From contig NZ_JZJL01000013.1 in NCBI RefSeq assembly GCF_000971335.1, positions 1-64,000 of the forward strand: a stretch of DNA of 64,000 bases, in the 5' to 3' direction. The notes under the pieces are model-generated. The model did no database searches. It was not told the DNA's origin and was given only the letters and a program-made list of their open reading frames with translations. The position numbers and the translations under genes are program-made. The DNA comes from Chromobacterium vaccinii. Lineage in GTDB: Bacteria; Pseudomonadota; Gammaproteobacteria; Burkholderiales; Chromobacteriaceae. This document shows, piece after piece, positions 19,289 through 29,681 of the stretch (its first letter is position 1; each line of letters starts with the position of its first letter).

Positions 19289-19831
19289 ATGAACGTAATC
19301 GACACCTACATCCCGGAAGTCAAGATCATCGAACCCAAGGTATTCGGCGATGAGCGCGGCTTTTTCTTCGAGAGCTTCAACCACCAGCATTTCGAGCAAG
19401 CCATCGGCCATACGGTCGCCTTCGTGCAGGACAATCACAGCCGCTCCGGCAAAAACGTCTTGCGTGGCCTGCATTACCAACAGGATCCGCATCCGCAGGG
19501 CAAGCTGGTTCGTGTCGTCGCCGGCGCCGTGTTCGACGTCGCCGTCGACATCCGCTCAGGCTCTCCGACCTTCGGCAAATGGATAGGCGCGGAGCTTACC
19601 GCCGCCAACAAGCGCCAGCTGTGGATACCCGCCGGCTTCGCCCACGGCTTCCTTACGCTGAGCGACGATGTGGAGTTTCTATACAAGACCACCGACTACT
19701 GGCATCCAGAGCTGGAGCGCAGCATAGCCTGGGATGATCCGGACCTGGCCATAGCCTGGCCGCTGAGCGGCATGCCCATGTTGTCGGCCAAAGACCAGGT
19801 CGGCGCACCGCTCGTCTCGCTGAAGAGCTGA
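19289..19831 (+). CDS. rmlC: dTDP-4-dehydrorhamnose 3,5-epimerase
   Basis: Third step: double epimerisation of dTDP-4-keto-6-deoxyglucose to the L-rhamno form. The 180-residue cupin has the motif FVQDNHSRSGKNVLRGLHYQ with the catalytic histidine, and the FAHGFLTLSDDVEFLYKTTDYW segment with the catalytic tyrosine. Last gene of rmlBDAC, followed by a shared terminator. Confidence 0.96.
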   Translation: MNVIDTYIPEVKIIEPKVFGDERGFFFESFNHQHFEQAIGHTVAFVQDNHSRSGKNVLRGLHYQQDPHPQGKLVRVVAGAVFDVAVDIRSGSPTFGKWIGAELTAANKRQLWIPAGFAHGFLTLSDDVEFLYKTTDYWHPELERSIAWDDPDLAIAWPLSGMPMLSAKDQVGAPLVSLKS

Positions 19832-19844
19832 GGCGCGGCCTCAT

Positions 19845-19887
19845 AAGCAAACAGCCCCGCAGGCATACGCCGCGGGGCTGTTTGCTT
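19845..19887. terminator. Bidirectional terminator between rmlC and groEL
   Basis: A 16-bp perfect stem (AAGCAAACAGCCCCGC and its complement) with an 11-base loop, placed between the convergent ends of rmlC and groEL. The AAGCAAA/TTTGCTT ends give a T-rich exit on both strands. Confidence 0.8.
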
Positions 19888-19925
19888 CGGCAGGCATGCG
19901 AACATGCCCGCCTGTACGGCTCGAT

Positions 19926-21584
<1,659 letters not shown>

Positions 21585-21612
21585 CTATTTATGAAGTAGG
21601 GGTACGATCGGA

Positions 21613-21900
21613 TTACTCAACGATGCCCATTACATCTTCCTCGCGCATCACGAGGACTTCATCGCCATCAACCTTGACGGTCTGGCCGGAATACTTGCCG
21701 AAGATAACCTTGTCGCCGACCTTCAGCTCCAGCGAGCGACGCTCGCCGTTTTCCAGAATCTTGCCGTTGCCTACTGCGAGCACTTGGCCCATGTCCGGCT
21801 TCTCAGCCGCCGCGCCGGGCAGAACGATGCCGGAAGCGGTCTTTTCTTCAGCCTCGAGGCGCTTGATAACAACACGGTCGTGCAGAGGGCGAATTGCCAT
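21613..21900 (-). CDS. groES: Co-chaperonin GroES (10 kDa)
   Basis: Lid of the GroEL chamber, 95 residues. The start [28 protein letters not shown] contains the mobile loop that binds GroEL ([17 protein letters not shown]), and [14 protein letters not shown] closes the barrel. GAGAG precedes the ATG. First gene of groESL. Confidence 0.98.
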   Translation of the reverse strand: MAIRPLHDRVVIKRLEAEEKTASGIVLPGAAAEKPDMGQVLAVGNGKILENGERRSLELKVGDKVIFGKYSGQTVKVDGDEVLVMREEDVMGIVE

Positions 21901-21967
21901 GGATCTCTCCTGTTACATTGGCTGTTGAGAGTGGAACATCAGGTATGTATAGGTTTCGGCAGAGCGC

Positions 21968-21994
21968 TTAGCACTCAACCGTTGCGAGTGCTAA
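21968..21994 (-). promoter_or_regulatory. CIRCE operator (HrcA binding site)
   Basis: TTAGCACTC and GAGTGCTAA flank exactly nine bases, a perfect CIRCE inverted repeat. It lies 68 bases upstream of groES, just downstream of the sigma-32-like -10 box, so HrcA would block transcription initiation. Confidence 0.95.
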
Positions 21995-22023
21995 TAATAG
22001 GGACGCCATCCAAGTATTTCAAG
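21995..22023 (-). promoter_or_regulatory. Sigma-32 (heat shock) promoter of groESL
   Basis: On the minus strand CTTGAAA is followed 14 bases later by CCCTATTA. This closely fits the RpoH consensus (CTTGAAA, 11-16 bases, CCCCATNT). The -10 element directly abuts CIRCE, so the operon appears to be under double control: RpoH activation and HrcA repression. Confidence 0.75.
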
Positions 22024-22036
22024 AGGTAGAAGTGCA

Positions 22037-22057
22037 AAGGGCGTCCTAGACGCCCTT
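22037..22057 (-). terminator. Terminator of the polysaccharide operon
   Basis: A 9-bp perfect stem (AAGGGCGTC) with a 3-base loop, ten bases after the stop of the last polysaccharide gene. The T tract on the minus strand is short (TTTGCACTT), so efficiency is uncertain. Confidence 0.65.
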
Positions 22058-22066
22058 CGGATCAAA

Positions 22067-23173
22067 TCAAAGCCTTCGGCAGGTTCGCCGCAACACCAAC
22101 CAGCGCGGCGTCCGAAAACGAATGATCATGCGATAAAGGTAGATATACGTCATGGCAAACAAGACGCAGAAAGTCATCAACACTCCGGTGTGCTGCCAAA
22201 ACAGCATGGCAGGCACCACGGATATGGAAGACAGCGCCCACAAGTAGGGAGAGGTCAGGCTATTGCGCATGGTTTTATGATCGGCATTCTTGCTTCCCAC
22301 CATCCAACGCACAAGGCGCTTGTAGACCAGCATGTGCAAATGCAGACCATCAGGCACTCCTGGAGACATCCCACGCAGGAATTTCTTTCGATAAATCGAG
22401 TATAACGTTTCAAAAACGGGATAGATCACACACAACAACGGGAACCACGGCGAAACTTGCGGATGGCGCACCACCAGCAGCACCGCCACTTCAGCGATCA
22501 TGAAGCCCACCAAGTAAGCGCCGCCATCGCCGGCAAAGATCAAGCCCCGCGGGAAGTTCCAAAATAGGAATCCAGCAATCGCGCCAATCATCGCAAAACA
22601 AATTCCCAACAAGGCCGCATCCTGCACTTTGAAAGCGACATACGCCATCGCCAGAAAAATGAAGATGGACACCACCCCCGACAAGCCATTGTAACCGTCG
22701 ATGATATTGACCGCGTGCGCCACCCCGCCAACCGCAACGACAGTCAGCAGCAGAGACAGCACCCAGAATTGCGACACTAAACCGTCCAATAGGGGAATGT
22801 CGAGACGCTGCAACCCAGCACCCAGTACAAAGTAGCCCAAAATTGCAGCAATGAAAGTAGCCAGCAATCGGGGCAACGGCCCAACCTTCTTCGTCACATC
22901 TTCAAGTATCCCGACCGCAAAAGCAGGCAGCGCCACCGCCAATAATCGCAGCACCGAAGCATCTCTCAGCAGCCATGCCAAAAAACCGCACCCCACCGCC
23001 AAACCCGCCGCAATCGACACGCCGCCGATACGCGGCACCGGCCGGGCATGAAACTTCTGCACCCCTCCCAAATCATGATCCGCGGAAAAACGCTCATGCA
23101 GATGAGCAAAACGGATCAGGCACATACCAACAAACAAGGATAAAAACGTGGCCAGCAATAGAATCTGCAACAT
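22067..23173 (-). CDS. WecA/WbpL-like undecaprenyl-phosphate sugar-1-phosphate transferase
   Basis: Initiating glycosyltransferase: moves an N-acetylhexosamine-1-phosphate from its UDP form to undecaprenyl phosphate at the inner membrane. The 368-residue product has about eleven membrane helices and the MraY/WecA-family loops. These are an acidic segment near GILEDVTKK, NIIDGYNGLSG, FAGDGGAYLVGF and a late PDGLHLHMLVYKR with the HxH motif. It is the last gene of the operon, so it presumably starts the repeat unit built by the other enzymes. Whether it prefers GlcNAc, QuiNAc or FucNAc cannot be read from the sequence. Confidence 0.9.
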   Translation of the reverse strand: MLQILLLATFLSLFVGMCLIRFAHLHERFSADHDLGGVQKFHARPVPRIGGVSIAAGLAVGCGFLAWLLRDASVLRLLAVALPAFAVGILEDVTKKVGPLPRLLATFIAAILGYFVLGAGLQRLDIPLLDGLVSQFWVLSLLLTVVAVGGVAHAVNIIDGYNGLSGVVSIFIFLAMAYVAFKVQDAALLGICFAMIGAIAGFLFWNFPRGLIFAGDGGAYLVGFMIAEVAVLLVVRHPQVSPWFPLLCVIYPVFETLYSIYRKKFLRGMSPGVPDGLHLHMLVYKRLVRWMVGSKNADHKTMRNSLTSPYLWALSSISVVPAMLFWQHTGVLMTFCVLFAMTYIYLYRMIIRFRTPRWLVLRRTCRRL

Positions 23174-23370
23174 TGGAGCCTCTTTGTATTTCTATCGACA
23201 ATATCCATGAGGACACCATCTTGCCACAATCAAGAATGGACTTCGCGTTGCAGATGGTGACCCAATGGCTCTAAGTCAAGCAATTGCCGCCAATAAGCAG
23301 TATGCATCTCCGGATGGACCATACTCAGTTGCTGCGGCGTTTTCACGCCACAACAATCCAGCTAGCTTTG

Positions 23371-24281
23371 CTACTTGCGTGCTAGCGTCCGTAGATTCTC
23401 GCTGATAAAGATGATCCCATAGCGGCACAGCATGTAGATAGCTGGCCATTTAGCATAGCGCCGGCTGAATGCCCACCCTTGGCGCCAGTTATAACAGGAG
23501 TTGAAAGCAGTCAATGCCTTACGCACCCCGCGCCAGCCGCCCTTGCCTAAGCTAAGACTGAAGCTCGCCGTCGTTGCCTCATTAACGTAGACGACGCTCC
23601 TGCTATCCACGAGAACCTTGAAGCCACGCAGCTTCGCTCCGTAGGCAAAATCCTCGTCGGCACAGTACTGAGGAAAAACCTCCTCGTCAAAACCGCAGCC
23701 CACCTCGAAAGCACTCCACGGTATCACCAGCAGCCGACCGTACAGGAAATCGGTTTCCAGAAAACGTGACGCGGGCTCATGCCAGGGTGCCCCCCCCTGA
23801 TATTGACCTTATGCCGTGCGAAGCGTAGGTCATAACGGCCGCCGCAAAAGTACACCTGAGCCTCTTCACCGGGCCGATGCACGATGTTCACCGCTCCAAT
23901 CACGGCGCCAGGCTCCAACTCCGATGCCTCCAGCAAGCGAATTAACGCCATGGGAGCCAGATCGATGTCATCATTCATAAGCAATACACGATCACCAGCG
24001 CGCGCTGTCTTCGCGATATGCTTCAGGCCATGATTGACGGTGGCCGTCCACCACATATCGGCATGCCCGTCGACGATCTCGGCCGATGGGCATTGCGCTT
24101 TAACCGCGTCCCGAGTACCGTCGGTCGAGCCTGCGTCGACAACAATCAGTCGCGCCGTCTTGGGCGGCAACTGCGCGCGTACTTTGGTCAAAGTAGCGCA
24201 CAAGATATCGCGACGGTTATGCGAAGGAATCAGAACGTAAACCTGTCCAGAATTCTGGGTATTCATACGATCAGTCACCAT
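23371..24281 (-). pseudogene. Family 2 glycosyltransferase interrupted at a G8 tract (possibly phase-variable, off)
   Basis: Two overlapping frames make one typical GT2 enzyme. The upstream part (to 23724) starts MVTDRMNTQNSGQVYVLIPSHNRR and has VVDAGSTDGTRD and the metal-binding MNDDIDL segment. The downstream part (23371-23727) continues with IPWSAFEVGCGFDEEVFPQYCADEDF, the usual acceptor-site region. The break is at a run of eight G on the coding strand (23790-23797). Adding one G makes a single frame of about 303 residues whose join reads FLETDFLYGRLLVIPWSAFE, a normal family sequence. So the gene is off in this copy, either through slipped-strand variation or a plain mutation or assembly error. 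The start could also be the ATG at 24266. Confidence 0.8.
23790..23797 (-). repeat. Homopolymer G8 tract inside a glycosyltransferase gene
   Basis: Eight C on the plus strand, eight G on the coding strand, at the exact point where the reading frame of the GT2 gene is lost. Runs of this length are prone to slipped-strand mispairing, as in the lgt genes of Neisseria. Confidence 0.85.
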
Positions 24282-24284
24282 CAA

Positions 24285-25214
24285 TCAAAGCACCACACGC
24301 ACCACACGCATCATAATGCGCTTCCGTAGCGAGCCCCACCAGCGACGTGGCAAATACAGCACGCCCAGCGCCAGCGCGACAGCCATCGAACCGTGGTCCG
24401 CAGCAGCCGGACACAGCTGCGCGGTGCGCTTGAACTGGCCCACGCTCCACAATCCGGCCAACGCCTGCCCACGACGTCGGTTTAGATAGCCACAGCCATG
24501 CAGTCTTACAAGGTCCGTAGCGTACTTCTGCAGTAGCTGCGCGTCACCAATCATCAGATTACGCGGCGTAGCAACGTGCTCGCCAGGATGATGAACAAGG
24601 GCCATCGCCAGGGTATCATCGAAAGCAAAACGTCCAGCGCGGATCAGACGCAGAGATAAATCATCGTCATGCCCGGAAACCAGGCTCTCATCTAGCTTGA
24701 GTGCGGCGTGGGGCTCCCTCCGAAACATGATTGAACTGGTCGGTGCGATTTTGAAATCAAGAAGAGCAGTCGAATAATCAACTGGGCAGATACGAGAACT
24801 ACGGTCGATGTTCTTCACCAAATCCCATTGATTTCCAACAAACTGGACCCGATAACCAGAGAATAACGCATCCAGCCCTTGCTCCCGGCATCGCAGCACC
24901 CGCTCGGCGAGAGTATTAGGTTCGAAATAATCGTCGGAGTCGAGAAAGGTTACAAACTCGCCACTAGCAACCTCCATGCCAAGGTTACGACTAACTTGCG
25001 GGCCGCTACGGGACGGCTTCTCAATCACAATCAAATCGCGCTCTTTATAGCGCTCACGAATGTAGGGGACCGTGCCATCGCTTGATCCATCGTCGACTAC
25101 GATGCACTCGACCCGCACGCCGGGCTGGCTGAATACGCTGTCCAGTGCATCTGGCAGGCACCCAATGCGGTTGAAGGTCGGGATAATGACGCTAATATCG
25201 ATCATGGCAGTCAT
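24285..25214 (-). CDS. Family 2 glycosyltransferase
   Basis: A 309-residue GT-A fold enzyme likely to add one sugar to the lipid-linked repeat on the cytosolic side. The N-terminal half has the standard order: SVIIPTFNR, VVDDGSSDGTV (nucleotide binding), GEFVTFLDSDDYFEPN (metal-binding DxD). A likely acceptor region includes SGHDDDLSLRL. The C-terminus is basic with hydrophobic patches that may touch the membrane. The donor and acceptor are unknown. The following (interrupted) GT2 gene starts within a few bases of its stop. Confidence 0.85.
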   Translation of the reverse strand: MTAMIDISVIIPTFNRIGCLPDALDSVFSQPGVRVECIVVDDGSSDGTVPYIRERYKERDLIVIEKPSRSGPQVSRNLGMEVASGEFVTFLDSDDYFEPNTLAERVLRCREQGLDALFSGYRVQFVGNQWDLVKNIDRSSRICPVDYSTALLDFKIAPTSSIMFRREPHAALKLDESLVSGHDDDLSLRLIRAGRFAFDDTLAMALVHHPGEHVATPRNLMIGDAQLLQKYATDLVRLHGCGYLNRRRGQALAGLWSVGQFKRTAQLCPAAADHGSMAVALALGVLYLPRRWWGSLRKRIMMRVVRVVL

Positions 25215-25422
25215 AAATTTAAAGGTTTGTCAGAGCCGGCCCAACGCATGGTGTGAAACCGGTGTTTCTTGCTCGCCAACCACTCGGTGCTAACTTACGC
25301 AGGCAAGCACTTCCGCAAACTAGCTACAACATATAGGTAAAACTCAACCACTCAAGATCAGCCAACTACCGCAATAAGGCATTGGGCACCAAAGACTAAT
25401 CAATAAATGTATTGTTGGATCG

Positions 25423-26415
25423 TTACCAAATAGTATCTCCAGACAGACACCAGTTTCCATCACTACCATTCTGACAATCGCTCCATGGAATCATCAGGCT
25501 GCTCAGCACCAGCAATAAAGTCACGCCAATCGCCAGCAACCGGTGCCGAACCAATCGATGATTGGCACAGAAATCCAGCAGCATCAAGAACAACACCAGA
25601 TCGCCCAGACGGCTCAGAACCGGACTCACCGCGTGGACCAGCACTACGAAGATTGCATACGCGGCCAAGTAGAAACGTTTACCACCATTGCGATACATCA
25701 ACCAGACCACCAACAGCTTCAGCAGCACTGCTGGATATACCGCCTTGCTCTCGTATTGCTGCTCCAGATAGCCCTTGTAACCGGACAAATCAACAACCGT
25801 CAGCAGATCGGACTTCAGCCAGGCCAGCGCGATGCCACAACCGGCTGCGCTCACCAACCCAATCGCAAGCCATTGACGCCGGCTCAGAGACAATCGCAGC
25901 AACGCCAGAGATATCAGTGATGAGTAATGAATAGCCGTCGAAGACAACAATGCCAATAGGCTGGCCCTCTGCAAGCGAACATACAGGGATGCGACAATCA
26001 ATAACGCGAAGGAGTTGCGGACCGCATTGAACTGGAAGTTCAGATAAAACGAACTCAAGTAGAAAAGCAGGAAAAACAGCGGGTCGCGCAGCCTCGTCAC
26101 AACCGACATCAACAGCAGTATCTCAACCAGCGCCAGCAAGCGAGTAAAGTCGAAATAGTCAAGCCCGAGCGACTTGGCCCCAATCATGAGGGCAGAGAAA
26201 CCAGGCTCAAGCGGAAAATCCTCGGCGATGTCAAACAACCTCTGATAGCTCTTGACATCAGTACCAATCTGTCCCGCATATCCGATGGCGAATATGGCCA
26301 GCGGCAGCACCAATACCCAGCACTCAGCACGGGTAAGGACGCGGTTTCTCACGGTTGTTTCCAGCACAAGAAACATGGTCAAGAACGCGGCAAATACGAA
26401 TAGATATGGGATCAT
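25423..26415 (-). CDS. wzy: EpsG/Wzy-like polysaccharide polymerase
   Basis: A 330-residue protein with about ten membrane helices and a large soluble loop, as in Wzy polymerases that join repeat units in the periplasm. IGTDVKSYQRLFDIAED early in the chain is the EpsG-family signature, and FQFNAVRNSFALLI matches the conserved NxxRQ-type motif region. The ATG at 26415 overlaps the upstream stop (ATGA). Wzy proteins are poorly conserved, so the call rests on topology, the EpsG-like motif and the company of wzx. An ATG is absent further upstream in this frame. Confidence 0.78.
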   Translation of the reverse strand: MIPYLFVFAAFLTMFLVLETTVRNRVLTRAECWVLVLPLAIFAIGYAGQIGTDVKSYQRLFDIAEDFPLEPGFSALMIGAKSLGLDYFDFTRLLALVEILLLMSVVTRLRDPLFFLLFYLSSFYLNFQFNAVRNSFALLIVASLYVRLQRASLLALLSSTAIHYSSLISLALLRLSLSRRQWLAIGLVSAAGCGIALAWLKSDLLTVVDLSGYKGYLEQQYESKAVYPAVLLKLLVVWLMYRNGGKRFYLAAYAIFVVLVHAVSPVLSRLGDLVLFLMLLDFCANHRLVRHRLLAIGVTLLLVLSSLMIPWSDCQNGSDGNWCLSGDTIW

Positions 26416-27530
26416 GATCGTCGGTACAGCGATCTCATTGTGTCCTTGACGCGATCCCAATTGAAACGCGCGAGAACATCGCACTGCGCAGGATCCACAC
26501 GCGCGAAGCCAGGACGTGCCAGCATGTCGGCCAACACGGCCCGCAGGCTGCCCGTACCAGTCTTCGAGCTGCCGTCGAAGAAAAACACCCCCTCGCCGGC
26601 AGACGCATAGTTGTACATGTCAACCTGATTGAGCAGCACCGGCGTCCCAGTGGTCAGGGCCTCCAACGCCGGGTAGCTATAGCCGCTTTCCAAGTGGCTC
26701 GGCACAACGTACAAGCTGGCATGCTGATAGATGGCGTGGAGATGCTCCTCTGGGATAAAGCCCAACAAATGCACCCGCCCGGCCAGCGCTGACTCGGCGT
26801 TGACCGCAGTCCGGACATCGAAACCCATCGATGTGCGTTCGAAGATAGGACCGCAGACGACCAGATCATAACCGATGGCAGGATTCGCTTTCAGCGCGTC
26901 GCGATAAGCGGTCAACAGGCCATCCAGGTTCTTGCGCGGCTTGTTGAGCCCGATGTACAGGAAGTAGGGTCGCCGCAATCCATAAGCGGCCTGTAAATCC
27001 GCCTCGAGCGGCTCCATGTAGTTTCGGTAACCATGCGGACAAACAATTACCTCATGGAAGGGGTGGTGCTTCGCAATCTGCTGCGCGGTGTAGTCCGATT
27101 GCGCCAGGATCGTCGCGCGATGACGCCTCAGGCTCCAGATATAGGCGTTGTAGGCCAAGCGATGAAGCGGCGTGCGGAACTCTCCAGTATCTGTCAGCAC
27201 ATCGTAGAAGTGCGCGACCAGGCTTACATGCTTGGGCAGCCAAAGCGGGACATTGAAGTTGAGCGAGTGCAGAATCACACGCCGGTCACGCAGACGCGCG
27301 AACAAGCGACGAAACTCAATCTGCTCGCCACGCCCAAATGGCGACGAGCGAAAACGGATCAGATTCGGCAGGCCATCCGGGATGGCCGTGCTGTCATTGA
27401 CGATGTAAAGGGTCTCAAACTCGGACTCCAGATCGCGCGCGCACTGGAAAATGCCGCGCGTGACCCGGCCGATTCCGGTCCAAGGCCAAGTACGCAGATC
27501 GACGACGATAAGAGGGTCTTGAGGCTTCAT
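26412..27530 (-). CDS. Family 4 (GT-B fold) glycosyltransferase
   Basis: A 372-residue retaining glycosyltransferase of the GT4 type. The N-terminal domain starts IVVDLRTWPWTGIGRVTRGI. The C-terminal donor-binding domain has FLYIGLNKPRKNLDGLL, HLLGFIPEEHLHAIYQHASLYVVPSHLESGYSYPALEAL (the E-x7-E-type region) and GTPVLLNQ. It abuts the aminotransferase gene upstream with no spacing and overlaps wzy downstream by 4 bases. Similar enzymes often transfer mannose, rhamnose or perosamine; the donor here is not known. Confidence 0.87.
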   Translation of the reverse strand: MKPQDPLIVVDLRTWPWTGIGRVTRGIFQCARDLESEFETLYIVNDSTAIPDGLPNLIRFRSSPFGRGEQIEFRRLFARLRDRRVILHSLNFNVPLWLPKHVSLVAHFYDVLTDTGEFRTPLHRLAYNAYIWSLRRHRATILAQSDYTAQQIAKHHPFHEVIVCPHGYRNYMEPLEADLQAAYGLRRPYFLYIGLNKPRKNLDGLLTAYRDALKANPAIGYDLVVCGPIFERTSMGFDVRTAVNAESALAGRVHLLGFIPEEHLHAIYQHASLYVVPSHLESGYSYPALEALTTGTPVLLNQVDMYNYASAGEGVFFFDGSSKTGTGSLRAVLADMLARPGFARVDPAQCDVLARFNWDRVKDTMRSLYRRS

Positions 27531-28646
27531 TCAGAGAGTCAGGATACGGCGTACGGTGGCGGCGACAGTGCGGATCTGGTCTTCGGTCAGAGCCAGCCCG
27601 CTCGGAATGTAAAAACCGCGCTCGTACAAGCGCTCGGCAACCGGGCAATGGTCCGACGCAGCGATCGCCCCCATATTGCGCAGCACAGGTTGCTGATGCA
27701 TCGGGTAGAAAAATGGCCGGCTGCCAATACCCTCGGCAGCGAGACGCTTCATCGCATCGGCGCCAGTCAGCCCCAGGCGCTCATCCAATACTAAGCCGAA
27801 AACCCAGTAAATGCTGTCGGCGTAGTCGGTCGATGCCAGCGGCAGCTGCACGCCATCCAAATCGCCGAGCAACTCCTGATACAGCGCGCCCATGCGCCGT
27901 TTGCGCACAACGAATTCATCCAGACGCTCCAATTGTGCCAAACCCAGCGCAGCCTGCATGCTGGTCATGCGCAGATTCCAGCCAAGCCGGTCATGTACAA
28001 AACGGCTCTCAGGCTTGAAGCACAAGTTGCGCAGACTGCGGCAATGCTCGGCCAACTCATCACTATCCGTGACGATCATGCCGCCTTCTCCGGTAGTGAT
28101 GTGCTTGTTGGGATAGAAGCTGAAGGTGCTGATGTCGCCGAGACTTCCGCAGGCGCGGCCCTTATAGGTCTGGCCATGCATCTGCGCCGAGTCTTCCAGC
28201 ACTTTGAGGCCATGCTTGCGGGCCAGCTCCAGCAGCGGATCCATATCGACCGGCAAACCGTAGATATGAACCGCCATGATGGCTTTGGTGCTCGGCGTGA
28301 TGCGCGACTCGATAGCGCTCACGTTCATGTTCCAGGTACGCGGATCGGCATCGATCAGCACCGGTTTGGCGCCATTGCGCACAATCTGCATCACGCAGGA
28401 AATAATGGTGAACGAAGGCATGATGACCTCGTCCCCTGGACCAATGCCCAGCGCCTCAATGGCGGCATCCAGCGCCGCAGTGCCGTTACATACCGCGATT
28501 GCGTGCTTGCGATTGAAACGGGCCGCGAACCTCTCCTCAAAATCCCTAATAAAGGGGCCTTCCGAGGAGATCCAACCCGATTCGATGCACTCGAGCAAGT
28601 AGCGTTTCTCGTTGCCGTCCAGCAACGGCTGATTCACAGGGATCAT
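27531..28646 (-). CDS. DegT/DnrJ/EryC1/StrS aminotransferase, GDP-perosamine-synthase-like
   Basis: A 371-residue PLP enzyme that aminates a keto-sugar nucleotide. MIPVNQPLLDGNEKRYLLEC and the SGWISSEGPFI segment, SFYPNKHITTGEGG with the PLP lysine K181, and RPFFYPMHQQPV near the end all resemble GDP-perosamine synthases (RfbE/Per). The substrate of such enzymes, GDP-4-keto-6-deoxymannose, is made by Gmd encoded in the same operon, which supports the assignment. An alternative is another 4-amino sugar. LegC (42432) is a separate, less similar member of the family. Confidence 0.85.
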   Translation of the reverse strand: MIPVNQPLLDGNEKRYLLECIESGWISSEGPFIRDFEERFAARFNRKHAIAVCNGTAALDAAIEALGIGPGDEVIMPSFTIISCVMQIVRNGAKPVLIDADPRTWNMNVSAIESRITPSTKAIMAVHIYGLPVDMDPLLELARKHGLKVLEDSAQMHGQTYKGRACGSLGDISTFSFYPNKHITTGEGGMIVTDSDELAEHCRSLRNLCFKPESRFVHDRLGWNLRMTSMQAALGLAQLERLDEFVVRKRRMGALYQELLGDLDGVQLPLASTDYADSIYWVFGLVLDERLGLTGADAMKRLAAEGIGSRPFFYPMHQQPVLRNMGAIAASDHCPVAERLYERGFYIPSGLALTEDQIRTVAATVRRILTL

Positions 28647-28675
28647 GTCGATGTTTCTCTCAGTCTGGTGCCGTT

Positions 28676-29125
28676 TTAGTGGCTGGAAAACTTGACTTGG
28701 TCGGCCGAAACCGGCTCGAAGCGAATCTTGTCGTGCTCGCCGACGTAGGGCCCCTGCTTGACCTCAACGATCTCGCTGGCCTCCAACATCTCAAAACCAT
28801 GACCGCCTACAATCAACAGAATGATATCGCCACACTCCAGCATGCGGCTCTCTCGATACTGTTGGTCGTTGCCGTAAAAGTCTACGCGCACGCGGCCGCT
28901 CTTGATGAAGAGCACCTCATTAGTGTACTGGACTTCGCGGCTGACGGGATTGTGCACATGTGGCTTGATGACGTAACCCTGCGGTCGATTCATGTAGCCC
29001 AATTGCTGAGAATACGAATCCGGTGTCAGGAATTTGATGCCGTCGGCCTTGTAATTGTGGCGTAGGATGAGCGCCATGACGGTATCGCCGTCGCGAATCT
29101 CTTCGATCATAGGAATTCCATTCAT
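28676..29125 (-). CDS. Cupin-domain protein of unknown role
   Basis: A 149-residue protein with a single cupin barrel. The first metal-binding motif is visible around KPHVHNPVSREVQYTNEVLFIKSG, and the second around ILLIVGGHGFEML. It might be a sugar-modifying isomerase or a small-molecule-binding protein for the glycan pathway. It lies between the perosamine-synthase-like gene (29 bases) and two acetyltransferase genes. It lacks the FdtA-type signature of dTDP-keto-hexose isomerases. No specific function is claimed. Confidence 0.7.
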   Translation of the reverse strand: MNGIPMIEEIRDGDTVMALILRHNYKADGIKFLTPDSYSQQLGYMNRPQGYVIKPHVHNPVSREVQYTNEVLFIKSGRVRVDFYGNDQQYRESRMLECGDIILLIVGGHGFEMLEASEIVEVKQGPYVGEHDKIRFEPVSADQVKFSSH

Positions 29126-29126
29126 T

Positions 29127-29675
29127 TCAGGCGAAGCGGCCTTGGGCCTTTAGACGTTGATAGAGCGCCATGTCCCGCTGGCCAATGATCCGCGCGGGGT
29201 TGCCGGCAACGACAGCACCAACAGGAACATTTCTTGTCACGACTGCGCCAAGCGCAATAACAGCTCCTTCACCAACACTGACCCCAGGCACAATCGAAAC
29301 ATTTGCGCCAATCCATACAAAATCCCCAATAACAACCGGAGACGCTATATCAAGGTCATCATAGGGTATCGCATTTGCACTCTTATAATTATGATTTGAC
29401 GAATACACGGTCAACCCGTGACCGATATGAGCATACTTACCAATCACCACTCTCCCAGCTGCATGAATAACAGCACCCGCATTGATGACCGAACGCTCAC
29501 CGATTACACAACGCTCAGGAAAAATCAACCTCACAAACCCCGGAAATGAGGCAGAAAACTTCACCGTACCATCAATTCCAGGATATTTATAATATTGACT
29601 ATTCCAAACCTTGGAAATATAGCCATAGCAAAACCTCAATAGCTTCTCTATCACCCACATGATGCATTTCAACAT
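29127..29675 (-). CDS. Left-handed beta-helix (hexapeptide-repeat) acetyltransferase
   Basis: A 182-residue WbbJ/LacA-type O- or N-acyltransferase. Hexapeptide repeats run from about residue 55 to 165 (CVIGERSVINAGAVIHAAGR, then VVIGDFVWIGANVSIVPGVS), and the catalytic histidine lies in YSSNHNYKSANAIPYDD. VVAGNPARII closes the helix. It would acetylate a sugar of the repeat. The gene is markedly AT-rich (22 G+C in the 60 bases 29341-29400) compared with the operon, a sign of recent transfer. It is a partial paralogue of the next gene. Confidence 0.85.
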   Translation of the reverse strand: MLKCIMWVIEKLLRFCYGYISKVWNSQYYKYPGIDGTVKFSASFPGFVRLIFPERCVIGERSVINAGAVIHAAGRVVIGKYAHIGHGLTVYSSNHNYKSANAIPYDDLDIASPVVIGDFVWIGANVSIVPGVSVGEGAVIALGAVVTRNVPVGAVVAGNPARIIGQRDMALYQRLKAQGRFA

Positions 29676-29681
29676 GTCAAA

